From Franconibacter helveticus LMG 23732 (GTDB lineage Bacteria; Pseudomonadota; Gammaproteobacteria; Enterobacterales; Enterobacteriaceae): 64,000 nt of DNA. The stretch lies in assembly GCF_000463115.2 (NCBI RefSeq), contig NZ_AWFX01000029.1, positions 1-64,000 of the forward strand, in the 5' to 3' direction. The notes beneath the pieces were generated by a model that searched no databases, had not been told where the DNA came from, and saw only the letters and a list, made by a program, of their open reading frames with translations. The position numbers and the translations under genes were made by a program. Of this stretch, positions 48,755 through 58,314 are shown in pieces; the first letter of the stretch is position 1, and each line of letters starts with the position of its first letter.

Positions 48755-49249
48755 ATGGCGGATGTGCACAGCAAAGCGATACGCAGTAAAAACATGCGCG
48801 CCATCGCCACGCGCGACACCGCCATTGAAAAGCGTCTGGCCAGCCTGCTTGGCGAAGCGGGCTTTGCCTTTCGGGTGCAGGACGCCTCGCTTGCCGGCAA
48901 GCCCGATTTCATTCTTGACGAATACCGCTGCATTATCTTTACCCACGGCTGCTTCTGGCATCATCACGACTGCTATCTCTTCAAAGTGCCCGCCACCCGG
49001 ACTGATTTCTGGCTCGACAAAATCGGCAAAAACGTGGAACGCGACCGGCGGGACATTTCACAGCTGCTCGATGAAGGCTGGCGGGTGCTGGTGGTCTGGG
49101 AGTGCGCCCTGCGGGGCCGGGCGAAGCTTGCGGACGACGCGCTTCGCGAAAGGCTGGAGGAGTGGATTTGCAGCGGCGGCCTGCGGGCGGAAATCGATAC
49201 CCTTGGCATCCATGCCCTTGAGCGCGAGCGGCCAGCGCCGCCCGCCTGA
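48755..49249 (+). CDS. vsr: Vsr, very short patch repair endonuclease
   Basis: A 164-residue nuclease that nicks 5' of the T in T:G mismatches arising from deamination of Dcm-methylated cytosine. Catalytic D51 is in GKPDFILDEY, and zinc-site residues C66, H71 and C73 are in THGCFWHHHDCY. In E. coli K-12 vsr overlaps dcm by several codons; here the two genes are separated by 4 bases, with AGGAG overlapping the dcm stop, so translation may still be linked. Its 3' end lies 2 bases from the convergent yedA. Confidence 0.96.
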   Translation: MADVHSKAIRSKNMRAIATRDTAIEKRLASLLGEAGFAFRVQDASLAGKPDFILDEYRCIIFTHGCFWHHHDCYLFKVPATRTDFWLDKIGKNVERDRRDISQLLDEGWRVLVVWECALRGRAKLADDALRERLEEWICSGGLRAEIDTLGIHALERERPAPPA

Positions 49250-49251
49250 GA

Positions 49252-50163
49252 CTATTTCTCCACCTCACACGCCACCACTGTCGGCTTTACCGGCAGCAGA
49301 TATTTCCCCACGGTAACCAGCAGTACCGCCAGAATAATAATCCCCAGCGCCAGCCACTCCACCGGAGAGAGGTTTTCGCCGCCAAAGCCGGTTCCGAGCA
49401 ATACCGCGACCACCGGGTTTACGTAGGCATAGCTTGTGGCAATGGCGGGCGAAACGTTGCGAATAAGGTACATGTAAGCGTTGATGGCGATAACCGAACC
49501 AAAAATCGCCAGGTAGCCCACGGCGAGGAAACCGGAGAGATCCGGCATCGCCGTCAGCTTTTCACCGCTCAGCAAAGAGGCGGCCATCAGCACGATGCCT
49601 GCGGAAAGCATCTCAACGGCGCCCGCCATCATGCCGGTGGGAAGTTCAATGCGCGAACCATAGACCGAGCCGAACGCCCAGCTGAGCGAGCCGATTAAAA
49701 TCAGCAGCGCTCCCCAGGGGTTGCCATTCAGGTTGCCGCCGCTGTTCAGCAGCACGATGCCCGCAAGGCCGATGGCGATGCCGAACCACTCCAGCTTGCG
49801 CGTCGGCAGGCCAAACAGGCGGCTGAAAACCAGCGTAAACAGCGGCACGGTCGCCACCATCACGGCGGCGATGCCGGAAGGAACGTGCTGGTGCTCCGCT
49901 ACGGTAACAAATCCGTTTCCCACCGCCAGCAGCAGCACGCCGATCAGCGCCGCGTTAAGCAATGGCCGACGCGCGGGCAGCTTGTGGCCGGTCAGCAGTA
50001 AAAAAGCCATAAGCAGAACGCCTGCTGATAAAAAGCGGACCCCGGCCATCATAAATGGCGGCCAGCTTTTCACGCCGATAGCGATAGCAAAGTAGGTGGA
50101 ACCCCAGATGATATAAAGCGCAAAAAGCGCGCCCAGTAGCGGCAGAACTTTGGCGAAACGCAT
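49252..50163 (-). CDS. yedA: YedA, DMT-family (EamA) transporter
   Basis: A 303-residue inner-membrane protein with ten hydrophobic helices in two EamA repeats. It is similar to E. coli YedA from the start (LPLLGALFALYIIWGSTYFAIAIGVKSWPPFMMAGVRFL) to the end. The family exports metabolites, but the substrate of YedA is not established. It is convergent with vsr and divergent from yedI. Confidence 0.93.
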   Translation of the reverse strand: MRFAKVLPLLGALFALYIIWGSTYFAIAIGVKSWPPFMMAGVRFLSAGVLLMAFLLLTGHKLPARRPLLNAALIGVLLLAVGNGFVTVAEHQHVPSGIAAVMVATVPLFTLVFSRLFGLPTRKLEWFGIAIGLAGIVLLNSGGNLNGNPWGALLILIGSLSWAFGSVYGSRIELPTGMMAGAVEMLSAGIVLMAASLLSGEKLTAMPDLSGFLAVGYLAIFGSVIAINAYMYLIRNVSPAIATSYAYVNPVVAVLLGTGFGGENLSPVEWLALGIIILAVLLVTVGKYLLPVKPTVVACEVEK

Positions 50164-50338
50164 ACTCCCTCACGACATTAATAAAGAACCCTTATAGTGA
50201 ACGCGAAAACGATTGCCGAGGCGAGGTTTTTAATTGTTTATTTTTGGTGAATTTTTTGTTGATTTTATGGAGAATTTTCCGCGCTCAGGCTTTTGTTCCA
50301 TACTTACCTTTTCGATTGCAAAACTAAGGATAACTATT

Positions 50339-51253
50339 TTGGCTGGAAGTAGTCTTTTAACGCTGCTGGATGATATCGCCACGCTGCTGGATGACATCTC
50401 AATGATGGGTAAACTGGCGGCAAAGAAGACCGCCGGTGTGCTGGGCGATGACCTTTCTTTGAATGCCCAACAGGTCAGCGGGGTTCGCGCTAACCGCGAA
50501 TTGCCCGTGGTCTGGAGCGTGGCGAAAGGATCGTTTCTCAATAAGCTGATCCTGGTGCCGCTGGCGCTCATTATCAGCGCCTTCGCCCCCTGGGCTATCA
50601 CGCCGCTGCTGATGGTTGGCGGGGCGTTTCTGTGTTATGAGGGCGTGGAAAAAGTGCTGCACAGCATTGAAGCGCGCAAACATAAGGAGACGCCCGAAGC
50701 CCGTCAGCAGAGGCTGGAAGCTATTTCGCGCCAGGATCCTAAAGTCTTCGAGCGCGACAAAGTCAAAGGCGCGATTCGCACCGACTTTATTCTTTCGGCT
50801 GAGATTGTCGCCATCACCCTTGGCATCGTGGCGCAAGCGCCGCTGATGAATCAGGTGCTGGTGCTGGCGGGTATCGCCATTGTGGTGACTGTCGGCGTCT
50901 ATGGGATAGTCGGCATTATTGTAAAGCTTGACGATCTGGGATACTGGCTTTCCGATAAAACATCAACACTTGCGCAGGCTATCGGCAAAGGGCTGCTGGT
51001 GACCGCGCCGTGGCTGATGAAAGCGCTGTCGGTACTGGGCACGCTGGCGATGTTTCTGGTGGGCGGGGGCATTGTGGTGCACGGCTTTACGCCCGTGCAT
51101 CACGCGATCGAACACTGGGCGGAACAGGGCGGCGATCTTGCCGCTGCGATTGTGCCTACCCTGATGAACCTGGTGCTGGGTTTTATCGTCGGCGCGGTGG
51201 TTCTGGCCGTGGTAAAAGGGATTAACCGCTTACGGGGTAAAACGGCACACTGA
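50339..51253 (+). CDS. yedI: YedI, DUF808 inner-membrane protein
   Basis: A 304-residue membrane protein very close to E. coli YedI (305). It starts [38 protein letters not shown], then has several helices. Function unknown. The TTG at 50339 is chosen because AGGA lies 8 bases upstream and it reproduces the E. coli start; the frame is open 35 codons further up, but that part has no family match. Confidence 0.9.
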   Translation: MAGSSLLTLLDDIATLLDDISMMGKLAAKKTAGVLGDDLSLNAQQVSGVRANRELPVVWSVAKGSFLNKLILVPLALIISAFAPWAITPLLMVGGAFLCYEGVEKVLHSIEARKHKETPEARQQRLEAISRQDPKVFERDKVKGAIRTDFILSAEIVAITLGIVAQAPLMNQVLVLAGIAIVVTVGVYGIVGIIVKLDDLGYWLSDKTSTLAQAIGKGLLVTAPWLMKALSVLGTLAMFLVGGGIVVHGFTPVHHAIEHWAEQGGDLAAAIVPTLMNLVLGFIVGAVVLAVVKGINRLRGKTAH

Positions 51254-51343
51254 GAATTTTCTGGTTTACACGCTTCGCGTCCGGCAATTCCTGCGTTCTT
51301 TTACTATCTTGTAAAAGATTTCACCCCTGAAAAGGAGGCAGGT

Positions 51344-51526
51344 ATGGTCTTTTTGGTCAGCGATGCAGTAAAACGTAAAAACGGCGGCCCGAGCATGGTC
51401 GTCACCGGCTATTCCAGCGGCATGGTAGAGTGCCGCTGGTATGACGGCTACGGCGTGCAGCGGGAAGCTTTCCGCGAAGAGGAATTAATTCCTGGTGAAA
51501 AGCGGATGCGTGAAGAACGCCGTTAA
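51344..51526 (+). CDS. yodC: YodC, DUF2158 small protein
   Basis: A 60-residue basic protein matching YodC (VFLVSDAVKRKNGGPSMVVTGYSSGMVECRWYDGY, C-terminal EELIPGE), a small SH3-like family. Function unknown. AAGGAGG lies 5-6 bases before the ATG. Confidence 0.93.
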   Translation: MVFLVSDAVKRKNGGPSMVVTGYSSGMVECRWYDGYGVQREAFREEELIPGEKRMREERR

Positions 51527-51530
51527 CGAA

Positions 51531-51560
51531 AACGCCCGGTCAGCGCCGGGCGTTATTGTC
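51531..51560 (+). terminator. Terminator after yodC
   Basis: A 9-bp stem (aacgcccgg at 51531-51539 with 51546-51554) has a 6-base loop; the trailing T-run is short. Confidence 0.75.
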
Positions 51561-51663
51561 AGGTTTGCGCATGCGGCAGGATGCAAAGAGGGCGCTATCC
51601 GGTAAAATAAGCCAGATAAAGCTCATGAACCGGGAATAGCCTGTCGATGCAGGGAGCCTGCTG

Positions 51664-53325
51664 GTGTCAGAAAAGAAATTCAGTCCAGTCCGCTTTCGTC
51701 ATCCCATTCGGGTCGTGAACCTCTGTTTCACCATCGTTCTGCTCTGTTCCACGCTCCTGACCTGGCGCGAACTGGCGGTGCTGGAAAATGCGTATCTCTC
51801 AAGCCAGCGCAATAGCCTCGACACTATCGCCGCCGCGCTCGACAGGCATTTGCAGTATGGCGTCGACAGATTGCTGTTTTACCGCGCCGCGATGGAAGAG
51901 GCGCTGGCGGTGCCCGTTATCAAACCCTCCGATGACGCGCTGCAAACCTTTTCGACGCAGCGTAACAACGAGGGCTGGCTACTCAACGTAAATAACCAAC
52001 GCGGCGTTCCTTTGCGCGGCGTATCGGACGCTTATGTTGAGCAGAACGCCTTTCTCACAAGAGAAGATGCCTGGCTGAACCGGGAACTGTCGGCGGCTTC
52101 CGAGTTTAGCTATCTTTTGGACAGCGCAAGCGCAGACCCTGGGTTGCAGCGCCATCTCTTTTATACCTCCCGCGCCGGTTTTTATTTAAGCCCGCGGGCG
52201 CAGGAGCAGGAAGAGGCGCGCATTCGCAGCCACTATCACCGCCTGGTCAACCATCCCTATTTTTCTGCTCATGCGAAACGCAATAACCCTTCTCGCGCGG
52301 TGCGCTGGACGCACAGTCAGTCCCCTGTTCATCACGCCACCCGTTCGCTGACCGCCAGTGTGCCGCTGGATTATGAACAGCGCTGGTACGGCGTGCTGGC
52401 GATGGATTTTACCGTCGATGCGATGACGCAATTCTTACTGGAGTCGCTTCAGGAAGATCACGATGCCGATGTCGTGCTTTATGATTCCCGCTTCCAGGTG
52501 ATTGCGGCCACGCGTTCCACCGTTAACCGGGCGCATTTGTTAACCGCCGAACAAAAAGCGAAGCTTGCCGGCATGATGAAACACGCGACGGAAGGCGATT
52601 ACCGGCTGGGCACCCGTTTCATCAGCTGGGCGCGTTTACGTTATTTCGACGGGGTGCTGGTGCGGGTGGATACGCTGTCGCAAAGCGCCAAAGGCGAGTT
52701 TGGCAAAATCACGCTGGTGCTGGCGCTGCTGTGGCTGCTTTTTACCGGCATGCTGATTTTTTCATGGGTGATTATCCGCCGGATGGTGCGCAGCATGTAC
52801 CAGATGCAAAATCACCTGCAATGGCGCGCCTGGTACGATACCCTGACCCGGCTTTTCAACCGGGGCGCTTTTTTTGAGCGGGCAAAGAAAGCGGCCCTGC
52901 GCTGTCACGAACAAAATGAACCCTACGCCGTTATTCAGCTCGATCTCGATAACTTTAAAAGTATTAACGACAGGTTTGGCCATCAGGCGGGCGACCGGGT
53001 GCTCTCCCATGCGGCGGTTCTGGTGAGCCAGACGCTCAGAGCGCAGGATATTGCCGGCAGGGTAGGGGGCGAGGAGTTTTGCATCATGCTGCCGGGCGCC
53101 ACCGTTGCTGAGGCTGAGCGCGTCGCCGAACGTATCCGTGCAAGGCTCAACGCCCGAGAAATTCTGGTGGCGCAAAACAAGACGCTGCGCATAAGCGGTT
53201 CGCTTGGCGTTAGCGGCGCGAAAGAAGAGGGAAATTATGATTTCGAACTGTTGCAGTCGGTAGCAGACGGCAGGCTTTACCGGGCGAAGCAGAGTGGACG
53301 CAATCGCGTTTGCGCCCACGAATGA
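51664..53325 (+). CDS. dgcQ: DgcQ (YedQ), membrane diguanylate cyclase
   Basis: A 553-residue inner-membrane protein with a helix at about 17-36, a periplasmic sensor of about 310 residues (CHASE7-like in E. coli DgcQ), a second helix at about 349-372, and a cytoplasmic GGDEF domain. The active site is G468-GEEF and the inhibitory I-site RAQD (459-462) precedes it by the usual 5 residues, so it should make c-di-GMP with product inhibition. E. coli DgcQ affects cellulose and motility. GTG start at 51664. It converges on yedP with a 7-base gap. Confidence 0.94.
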   Translation: MSEKKFSPVRFRHPIRVVNLCFTIVLLCSTLLTWRELAVLENAYLSSQRNSLDTIAAALDRHLQYGVDRLLFYRAAMEEALAVPVIKPSDDALQTFSTQRNNEGWLLNVNNQRGVPLRGVSDAYVEQNAFLTREDAWLNRELSAASEFSYLLDSASADPGLQRHLFYTSRAGFYLSPRAQEQEEARIRSHYHRLVNHPYFSAHAKRNNPSRAVRWTHSQSPVHHATRSLTASVPLDYEQRWYGVLAMDFTVDAMTQFLLESLQEDHDADVVLYDSRFQVIAATRSTVNRAHLLTAEQKAKLAGMMKHATEGDYRLGTRFISWARLRYFDGVLVRVDTLSQSAKGEFGKITLVLALLWLLFTGMLIFSWVIIRRMVRSMYQMQNHLQWRAWYDTLTRLFNRGAFFERAKKAALRCHEQNEPYAVIQLDLDNFKSINDRFGHQAGDRVLSHAAVLVSQTLRAQDIAGRVGGEEFCIMLPGATVAEAERVAERIRARLNAREILVAQNKTLRISGSLGVSGAKEEGNYDFELLQSVADGRLYRAKQSGRNRVCAHE

Positions 53326-53332
53326 CAATATG

Positions 53333-54154
53333 TCATTCACGCCCGATGAAGTGGTCCAGCCCTTCGCGCCAGCCTTCTGGCCCCGCTGCCTGCGTGCGGT
53401 AAACTCGCTGCGGATCATCGTGTTTAAGGATTACGCCGTGGCGGCTTAATCCTTTTACGACCACGGCGTAATCCACATTATCCAGCAGCGAAGCGTCGTT
53501 AGGACCATCGCCCAGGCCCAGCGTCACGCGCCGTTTTCCTTCCCGCTGCTGGTATTGCGATTTCAGCCAGTTAATCGCTTCGCCTTTGCTGCACTGGGCA
53601 TCCAGCACGTGCCAGAAGCGACCGCCTTCCTGTAGCACCAGGCCAGTCTCGTTAAGCTGTTTTTCAAACGCGGCAAGCCGTTCGTCAGTATCTCGCCAGA
53701 TAAGGGTTTGCGACGCTTCCAGAAGCCGCGCCAGCGCCGCCATTTTTGGGCTAAGGCCGGTCCAGTCCGCAATGTTTTTATCATCCACGTCGTCAAAGCT
53801 AAACAGCTTGTAGCCATGTTGCTGCCGTAACTTCTCGATAACGATAAGTATCGCTTCATGATCGGTTCCACACCGCATGCGCGGAAAGTGAGGGGCATCG
53901 CTCCAGCTTTCATCCAGCTGAATGACCGCGCCGTTTTCAGCGATAAAAGGCAAGCCGGTTAGCCCCATCTCTTGCTGCATAGTGATAATTTCCGCTGATG
54001 TTTTGCTGCTGGAAAGCACGACGGGGATCTGATGCTTAATCAACTGCGTCAGCCATGACTGCGCGGCTTCCCATTCGTGGGTATGCGGGTCAAGCAGCGT
54101 GCCGTCGAGGTCGGTGACCACCAGCAGGGCATCGTTAAGCGAGAGTTGCGGCAT
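53333..54154 (-). CDS. yedP: YedP, HAD phosphatase (mannosyl-3-phosphoglycerate phosphatase family)
   Basis: A 273-residue HAD-IIB phosphatase. Motif I VVTDLDGTLLD gives D15 and D17, motif II is VVLSSSKTS, and motif III/IV is LGLGDGPNDASLLDNVDYAVVV with the cap domain between. By family it dephosphorylates mannosyl-3-phosphoglycerate, but no mannosylglycerate synthase is nearby, so the true substrate is uncertain. Length agrees with E. coli YedP (271). Confidence 0.92.
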   Translation of the reverse strand: MPQLSLNDALLVVTDLDGTLLDPHTHEWEAAQSWLTQLIKHQIPVVLSSSKTSAEIITMQQEMGLTGLPFIAENGAVIQLDESWSDAPHFPRMRCGTDHEAILIVIEKLRQQHGYKLFSFDDVDDKNIADWTGLSPKMAALARLLEASQTLIWRDTDERLAAFEKQLNETGLVLQEGGRFWHVLDAQCSKGEAINWLKSQYQQREGKRRVTLGLGDGPNDASLLDNVDYAVVVKGLSRHGVILKHDDPQRVYRTQAAGPEGWREGLDHFIGRE

Positions 54155-54366
54155 GTCGGCTCCTTATATTGTTGAGAAAGCGCATCTGGCTAAAAGCGCT
54201 CCGCTAAGCATAAACAACGCGCCTGCCAGGAATAGTCTTAAATTTTTTGCAGGCATTTTTTTGAATGTCTGGGATCGTTTCCAGACTAACAGCCCGCGGC
54301 AAGGCCTGGCGTGATAATCACTATGCTGAATAGTAGAAACGAACTATTTGCCGCCTAAATATATCC

Positions 54367-54395
54367 TTGTCATGCAAAAAAATTGCCTATATGGT
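54367..54395 (+). promoter_or_regulatory. Promoter of dsrA
   Basis: TTGTCA (54367-54372), a 17-base spacer and TATGGT (54390-54395) place the start near 54402, at the first bases of the DsrA match. In E. coli the dsrA promoter is more active at low temperature. Confidence 0.75.
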
Positions 54396-54400
54396 GGTGG

Positions 54401-54486
54401 CCGACATCAGATTTCCTGGTGTAACGAATTTTACGTGCTTCTTGCATTCGCAAGTTTATCCCGGCCTCCCCAGGCCGGGATTTTTT
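54401..54486 (+). ncRNA. dsrA: DsrA regulatory small RNA
   Basis: About 86 nt matching E. coli DsrA in order: ACATCAGATTTCCTGGTGTA (the rpoS-pairing stem), ACGAATTTT, GTGCTTCTTGC (the hns-pairing region), then GCAAGTTTATCCCGG. The last stem is a terminator of 9 bp (54459-54467 with 54472-54480), loop cccc, followed by TTTTTT. DsrA acts with Hfq to activate rpoS and repress hns translation, and through H-NS affects rcsA and capsule. It sits between yedP and yodD. Confidence 0.95.
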
Positions 54487-54489
54487 ATT

Positions 54490-54723
54490 TCAGCGGTTTA
54501 GTTCGCTGGCTCTGAAATCCTGGATATCAAGTTCGAACGCTTCGGCAAGCTCGGTGTAAGTGTGGTAATCGCGCCCGTCCACGCTGACGCGTTGCGGGTC
54601 ATCGCTGCCATCTACCCGTTTTACCTCGCTTTCACTGATTTCATTGATGGCAGCCAGCAACGCATCCACATCCACCCCGACATCGCGATGCGCGCTGTCG
54701 CTTTCTGGCTTCGTCGTTTTCAT
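54490..54723 (-). CDS. yodD: YodD, stress-related small protein
   Basis: A 77-residue acidic protein matching E. coli YodD (75): DVDALLAAINEISESEVKR and VSVDGRDYHTYTELAEAFELDIQDF. It is implicated in peroxide and acid stress responses in E. coli, but its mechanism is unknown. The start at 54723 (MKTTKPESDS) is chosen by homology; 8 extra in-frame residues upstream are rejected. It converges on DsrA. Confidence 0.92.
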   Translation of the reverse strand: MKTTKPESDSAHRDVGVDVDALLAAINEISESEVKRVDGSDDPQRVSVDGRDYHTYTELAEAFELDIQDFRASELNR

Positions 54724-54842
54724 CGCCGTCACCCTCCGGTTGTGCATCCTGTTAAGTATAGACGCTCGCCAGCGCGGCTAAATATCGCACCGGCGGCGCT
54801 TTTTGTTCTAAACTGGCACGAAGAGAAACAAGAGGAGCAAGT

Positions 54843-55031
54843 ATGAACATCAACGATCGGGTTACGGTGAAAACGGACGGGGGCCCGCGTCGCCCGGGTG
54901 TTGTGCTGGCGATTGAAGAATTCAACGAAGGAACGATGTATCTGGTATCGCTGGAGGACTATCCGATGGGCATCTGGTTCTTTAATGAAAAAGGCCACCC
55001 GGACGGCATCTTTGTCGAAAAAGCGGACTAA
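54843..55031 (+). CDS. dsrB: DsrB family protein
   Basis: A 62-residue protein matching E. coli DsrB in length and sequence ([44 protein letters not shown]). In E. coli dsrB is a sigma-S dependent gene of unknown function. AGAGGAGCAAGT provides a good ribosome site. It is divergent from yodD. Confidence 0.95.
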   Translation: MNINDRVTVKTDGGPRRPGVVLAIEEFNEGTMYLVSLEDYPMGIWFFNEKGHPDGIFVEKAD

Positions 55032-55035
55032 GCAA

Positions 55036-55065
55036 CGCTGCCCTCTCAGGAGGGCGGTTTGCTGT
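55036..55065 (+). terminator. Possible terminator after dsrB
   Basis: A 6-bp stem (gccctc at 55040-55045 with 55050-55055) and loop tcag are followed by GGTTTGCTGTT, a weak U-tract. Confidence 0.5.
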
Positions 55066-55147
55066 TGGGCGTAAGCCCTTGCAAGCGTGTCGCGTTGTGC
55101 CAGGCCAGAGCCTGAGCGAAAAATAGCGTGTAGGGTACAGAAGCGGT

Positions 55148-55771
55148 TTAGCGCATATTAACGAAAATGCCGTTTGTCACATTATCGGTCAAACGCACGA
55201 CATGATAAATAACTTGCTTATTATGTGTTTTGATTTTGCGTTTGATATTGCCTTTATGTGATGAAACGGTTTTTGCTTTAATATTCATCTGGTCGGAAAT
55301 TTGTATCGTACCTTGTCCCGACATCCACATTCGTAACATACTTGATTCAGTACGGCTTAACGAAAGTGTAGGCAAATTAATATGGCTGATGCACTGCATA
55401 TCTTTTGCCAGATATTCGCCAAGAATGCTGTCCAGCGATTCTGGTTTAATCGACTTCGAACTAATCAGTAAATTTTTACGCACCCGGAGATATTCATCAA
55501 AATGCAGGTTGGCAATCGCCATAAACACAATAAATAACGTACCGGGATTTTGATTAATGATTTGCTTTATTTGCAGACTGCTTGGCGCATCATGAATAAA
55601 ACAGTCTTCGTTAATAAATACCACATGAGGCTGTCTGCTCTGGCACGCTTCTTCCAGCGCTTCAACCGTTTCGACATGGCACACTTGCCGCTTCCTGACG
55701 CCCCGGCTGGCAAGGTAGCCGGTTAGACCAAGCCGCGTGTAGCTGCATAAATCCATAATAATCGTTGACAT
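55148..55771 (-). CDS. rcsA: RcsA, auxiliary regulator of capsule synthesis
   Basis: A 207-residue LuxR/FixJ-type regulator. The N-terminal receiver-like domain ([25 protein letters not shown]) is followed by a C-terminal helix-turn-helix at about 135-197 ([48 protein letters not shown]). RcsA pairs with RcsB to activate colanic acid and other capsule genes and repress flhDC. It is Lon-sensitive and H-NS repressed in E. coli, and DsrA relieves the latter. Its AT content is higher than that of its neighbours, as in other enterics. Confidence 0.96.
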   Translation of the reverse strand: MSTIIMDLCSYTRLGLTGYLASRGVRKRQVCHVETVEALEEACQSRQPHVVFINEDCFIHDAPSSLQIKQIINQNPGTLFIVFMAIANLHFDEYLRVRKNLLISSKSIKPESLDSILGEYLAKDMQCISHINLPTLSLSRTESSMLRMWMSGQGTIQISDQMNIKAKTVSSHKGNIKRKIKTHNKQVIYHVVRLTDNVTNGIFVNMR

Positions 55772-56118
55772 AGCATACCCTCACTAAACGCGTTATCCGT
55801 TAAAGCACAACGATTGCTTTACCACCAGCCTGAGAACGACCGCCGTTCAAAGAAGACCAGCAATTACGAGATAAAAAGTGCATAAGCAACATTCGGTAAG
55901 CAGGCCGGACGACCTGGAACAGCGTCAGGGAAGTCATTCAGGCGGACCCACTATCCCGTAAAGTTAGGTATAATTTGCCAGGATTGTTCTTAAAGTAAAG
56001 TAAATGTTGCGAGTTGTGAGCGGAGTAGAATCTTTAATTCCCCGCTGCGCTTTAGCTCAGCGGGAAAATATATTTTCCTTTTTAGGATTATCCTCAAAAG
56101 GCCATTTAGTTTTCATGG
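55772..56118. other. Gene-free region upstream of rcsA
   Basis: These 347 bases between fliR and rcsA hold no gene I can support. The minus-strand rcsA promoter must lie in the part nearest 55772. I could not recognise an RcsAB box with confidence. The end near fliR is AT-rich and shows no strong terminator for the fli operon. Confidence 0.5.
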
Positions 56119-56907
56119 TTAATTATTGGCGGGTATTTCGCTGACAATTTCGGAAAGTAAATTGAATACTTCACCGAATAAATGTTCGCAAAATGGCGCG
56201 ATAAGCGGCATAAGCGCAATAATGACCATCATCCCTACAGAAAGCGTAACGGGAAAGCCAATCACAAATACAGAGAGCTGCGGCGACATGCGGTTTAATA
56301 AACCAAGCGCGAGATTAAGCGTTAACAAAAGCGTGACCAGCGGCAGCGCCAGCATCAGTCCATTGATAAAAATAAGCCCGCCAGCGCGCGCCAGCGCCAT
56401 AAACGCATTGCTGTTAAGCGGCTCGCCGCTAAGGGGCAGCGTGTGAAACGTGTCCGCCAGGATAGAAATCAGCCACAAATGGCCGTTAAAGGTTAAAAAC
56501 AGCAGCATCGCCAGCATATCCAGCAGGCGCGCCAGTACCGGCATATTGAGGTGGCTGGCGGGATCGAAGAAGGTGGCGAAGGAAAGGCCCATTTGCAGGC
56601 CGATAATCTCGCCAGCGGTGCGCACGGCGGCAAAGGCGAATTGCATGGTAAAGCCCAGCGCAATGCCGATAAGAATTTGTTGCAGCGCCAGCCAGAACCC
56701 CTGGGCGGAGAAAATCGGCACCTGCGTCGCAGGCAGCGTCGGCGCAATGACCAGGGTAATCAGCAGCGCTAGGCCGATTTTTACCCGGTTGCTGATGCTG
56801 CGCTCGCTCAGAACGGGGGCCGTAGAGATAAGCGCCAGCACGCGCAGAAGCGGCCAGAAATAGAGGTTCAGGTACTGAAGCCACTGATCGCTTGTGAAAT
56901 GGAGCAC
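56119..56907 (-). CDS. fliR: FliR, flagellar export apparatus membrane protein
   Basis: A 262-residue protein with about six helices, part of the FliPQR export gate in the flagellar basal body. Conserved segments are [38 protein letters not shown] and the C-terminal [18 protein letters not shown]. It is the last gene of the fliLMNOPQR operon, 11 bases after fliQ. Confidence 0.97.
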   Translation of the reverse strand: MLHFTSDQWLQYLNLYFWPLLRVLALISTAPVLSERSISNRVKIGLALLITLVIAPTLPATQVPIFSAQGFWLALQQILIGIALGFTMQFAFAAVRTAGEIIGLQMGLSFATFFDPASHLNMPVLARLLDMLAMLLFLTFNGHLWLISILADTFHTLPLSGEPLNSNAFMALARAGGLIFINGLMLALPLVTLLLTLNLALGLLNRMSPQLSVFVIGFPVTLSVGMMVIIALMPLIAPFCEHLFGEVFNLLSEIVSEIPANN

Positions 56908-56918
56908 CCGATACCCCG

Positions 56919-57188
56919 TCAGCCGATCATATACGGCAGGTTATTGAAGAGCGTGCGCACGTAATCAAGCAGCAGATTGAGCATCCAGGGGCCCGCCACC
57001 ACCATGGTGACGAACACAGCGAGAATTTTCGGGATAAACGAAAGCGTCATCTCGTTTATCTGGGTAGCCGCCTGAAGGATGCTGATAATCAAACCTGTGA
57101 CCAGCGCCACCAGCAGCAGCGGGGCGGCAAGGGCGAGGGCGACTTTCATCGCCTCGGTGCCCATCATCATGACCGATTCTGGCGTCAT
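56919..57188 (-). CDS. fliQ: FliQ, flagellar export apparatus protein
   Basis: An 89-residue protein with two helices (about 16-40 and 52-76), normal family length. It starts [25 protein letters not shown] and has [21 protein letters not shown] between the helices. Four copies assemble with FliP and FliR in the export gate. Confidence 0.97.
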   Translation of the reverse strand: MTPESVMMMGTEAMKVALALAAPLLLVALVTGLIISILQAATQINEMTLSFIPKILAVFVTMVVAGPWMLNLLLDYVRTLFNNLPYMIG

Positions 57189-57199
57189 GGCATCCTCTC

Positions 57200-57937
57200 T
57201 TAACTGTAAAAGCTCTGGGCGAGCGAGCCGACCAGCAATTGCCAGCCATCCACCAGCACAAACAGCATGAGCTTAAAGGGCAGGGCGATAGTCGCAGGCG
57301 GCACCATCATCATCCCGAGCGCCATCAGCACGCTGGCGACCACCAGGTCGATAAGCAGGAACGGGATAAAAACCGTAAAGCCAATCTGGAAGGCGGTTTT
57401 AAGTTCGCTGGTGACATAGGCGGGCAGCAGAATGCGCATCGGCACCGCTTCCGGTCCGGCCATATCCGGCGTTTTCGCCAGGCGAGCGAAGAGCGCCAGA
57501 TCCGCTTCGCGGGTTTGACGCAGCATAAACTCGCGCAGCGGCTGCGCGCCTTTTTCCAGCGCCACTTCCATGGAAATTTTGTTTTCGCTGAACGGCTGGT
57601 ACGCGTCGGTGTAAATCTTATCGAGCACCGGCGACATAATAAAAAAGGTTAAAAACAGCGCCAGCCCCAGCAGTACCTGATTCGGCGGCGCCGAAGGGGT
57701 GCCGAGCGCGTTACGCAGCAGGCCGAAAACGATAATGATGCGCGTGAAGCTCGTCATCATCAGCAGCACGGCAGGCAGGAAGGTCAGCGAGGTGATAAAC
57801 ACCAGCGTCTGTACCGGCAGCGACCAGCTCTGACCGCCGCCCGCCAGCGGCTGGCTCACCAGACCCGGCAGTTGCGCCATCGCTGGCGCGGCGAAAAGGC
57901 TGAGCGCGCTCAACGAGAGATAAACCCAACGACGCAT
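57200..57937 (-). CDS. fliP: FliP, flagellar export gate protein
   Basis: A 245-residue protein with a cleavable signal (about 1-21, [10 protein letters not shown]) and four helices. Conserved parts are [40 protein letters not shown] and [41 protein letters not shown]. It forms the pentameric core of the FliPQR gate. Its start overlaps the fliO stop by one base. Confidence 0.97.
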   Translation of the reverse strand: MRRWVYLSLSALSLFAAPAMAQLPGLVSQPLAGGGQSWSLPVQTLVFITSLTFLPAVLLMMTSFTRIIIVFGLLRNALGTPSAPPNQVLLGLALFLTFFIMSPVLDKIYTDAYQPFSENKISMEVALEKGAQPLREFMLRQTREADLALFARLAKTPDMAGPEAVPMRILLPAYVTSELKTAFQIGFTVFIPFLLIDLVVASVLMALGMMMVPPATIALPFKLMLFVLVDGWQLLVGSLAQSFYS

Positions 57938-58314
57938 TACTTTCTCCCGTTGCGCTTAAGCAACGTTTTCATCAGTTGTTGAAAATCCGCGCCGGGGGCC
58001 GGAGCGGCAGCTTCTTCCGTCGCCGCTTTTGGCGGCAGCGTATGAAGGTGAGTAATCTGGCTCGCCGTTACGCCCAGTACTAACCGGGCGTCTTCGACAT
58101 CGACAATCACCACTTTTTCGCGGTTGCCGAGGCTTATGCTGCTGCTGAGTTTCAGCTCGCGGTTGCCGCTGTGCTTCGGCGCAAAACCAAAGCGTCTGGC
58201 GACCCATGCCGCCAGTAAAATCACCAAAATGATAAGCGTCAGCGCGCCGCTCACCTGGATAAGCGATGAACCCGCGGAGGGCAGAGGCTGGCTCATCGTG
58301 GCGGTGGTTTTCAT
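57937..58314 (-). CDS. fliO: FliO, flagellar assembly chaperone of FliP
   Basis: A 125-residue single-pass protein. The N-terminal 20 residues are followed by a helix at about 24-38 ([15 protein letters not shown]) and a cytoplasmic domain with [24 protein letters not shown]. It assists FliP oligomer assembly. The N-terminus and the linker ([10 protein letters not shown]) are the variable parts relative to E. coli. One-base overlaps with fliN and fliP. Confidence 0.95.
   Translation of the reverse strand: MKTTATMSQPLPSAGSSLIQVSGALTLIILVILLAAWVARRFGFAPKHSGNRELKLSSSISLGNREKVVIVDVEDARLVLGVTASQITHLHTLPPKAATEEAAAPAPGADFQQLMKTLLKRNGRK

Noticed and set aside
55772..56118. RcsAB box upstream of rcsA
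   Set aside because: Autoregulation is known in other enterics, but I could not identify a convincing match by eye.
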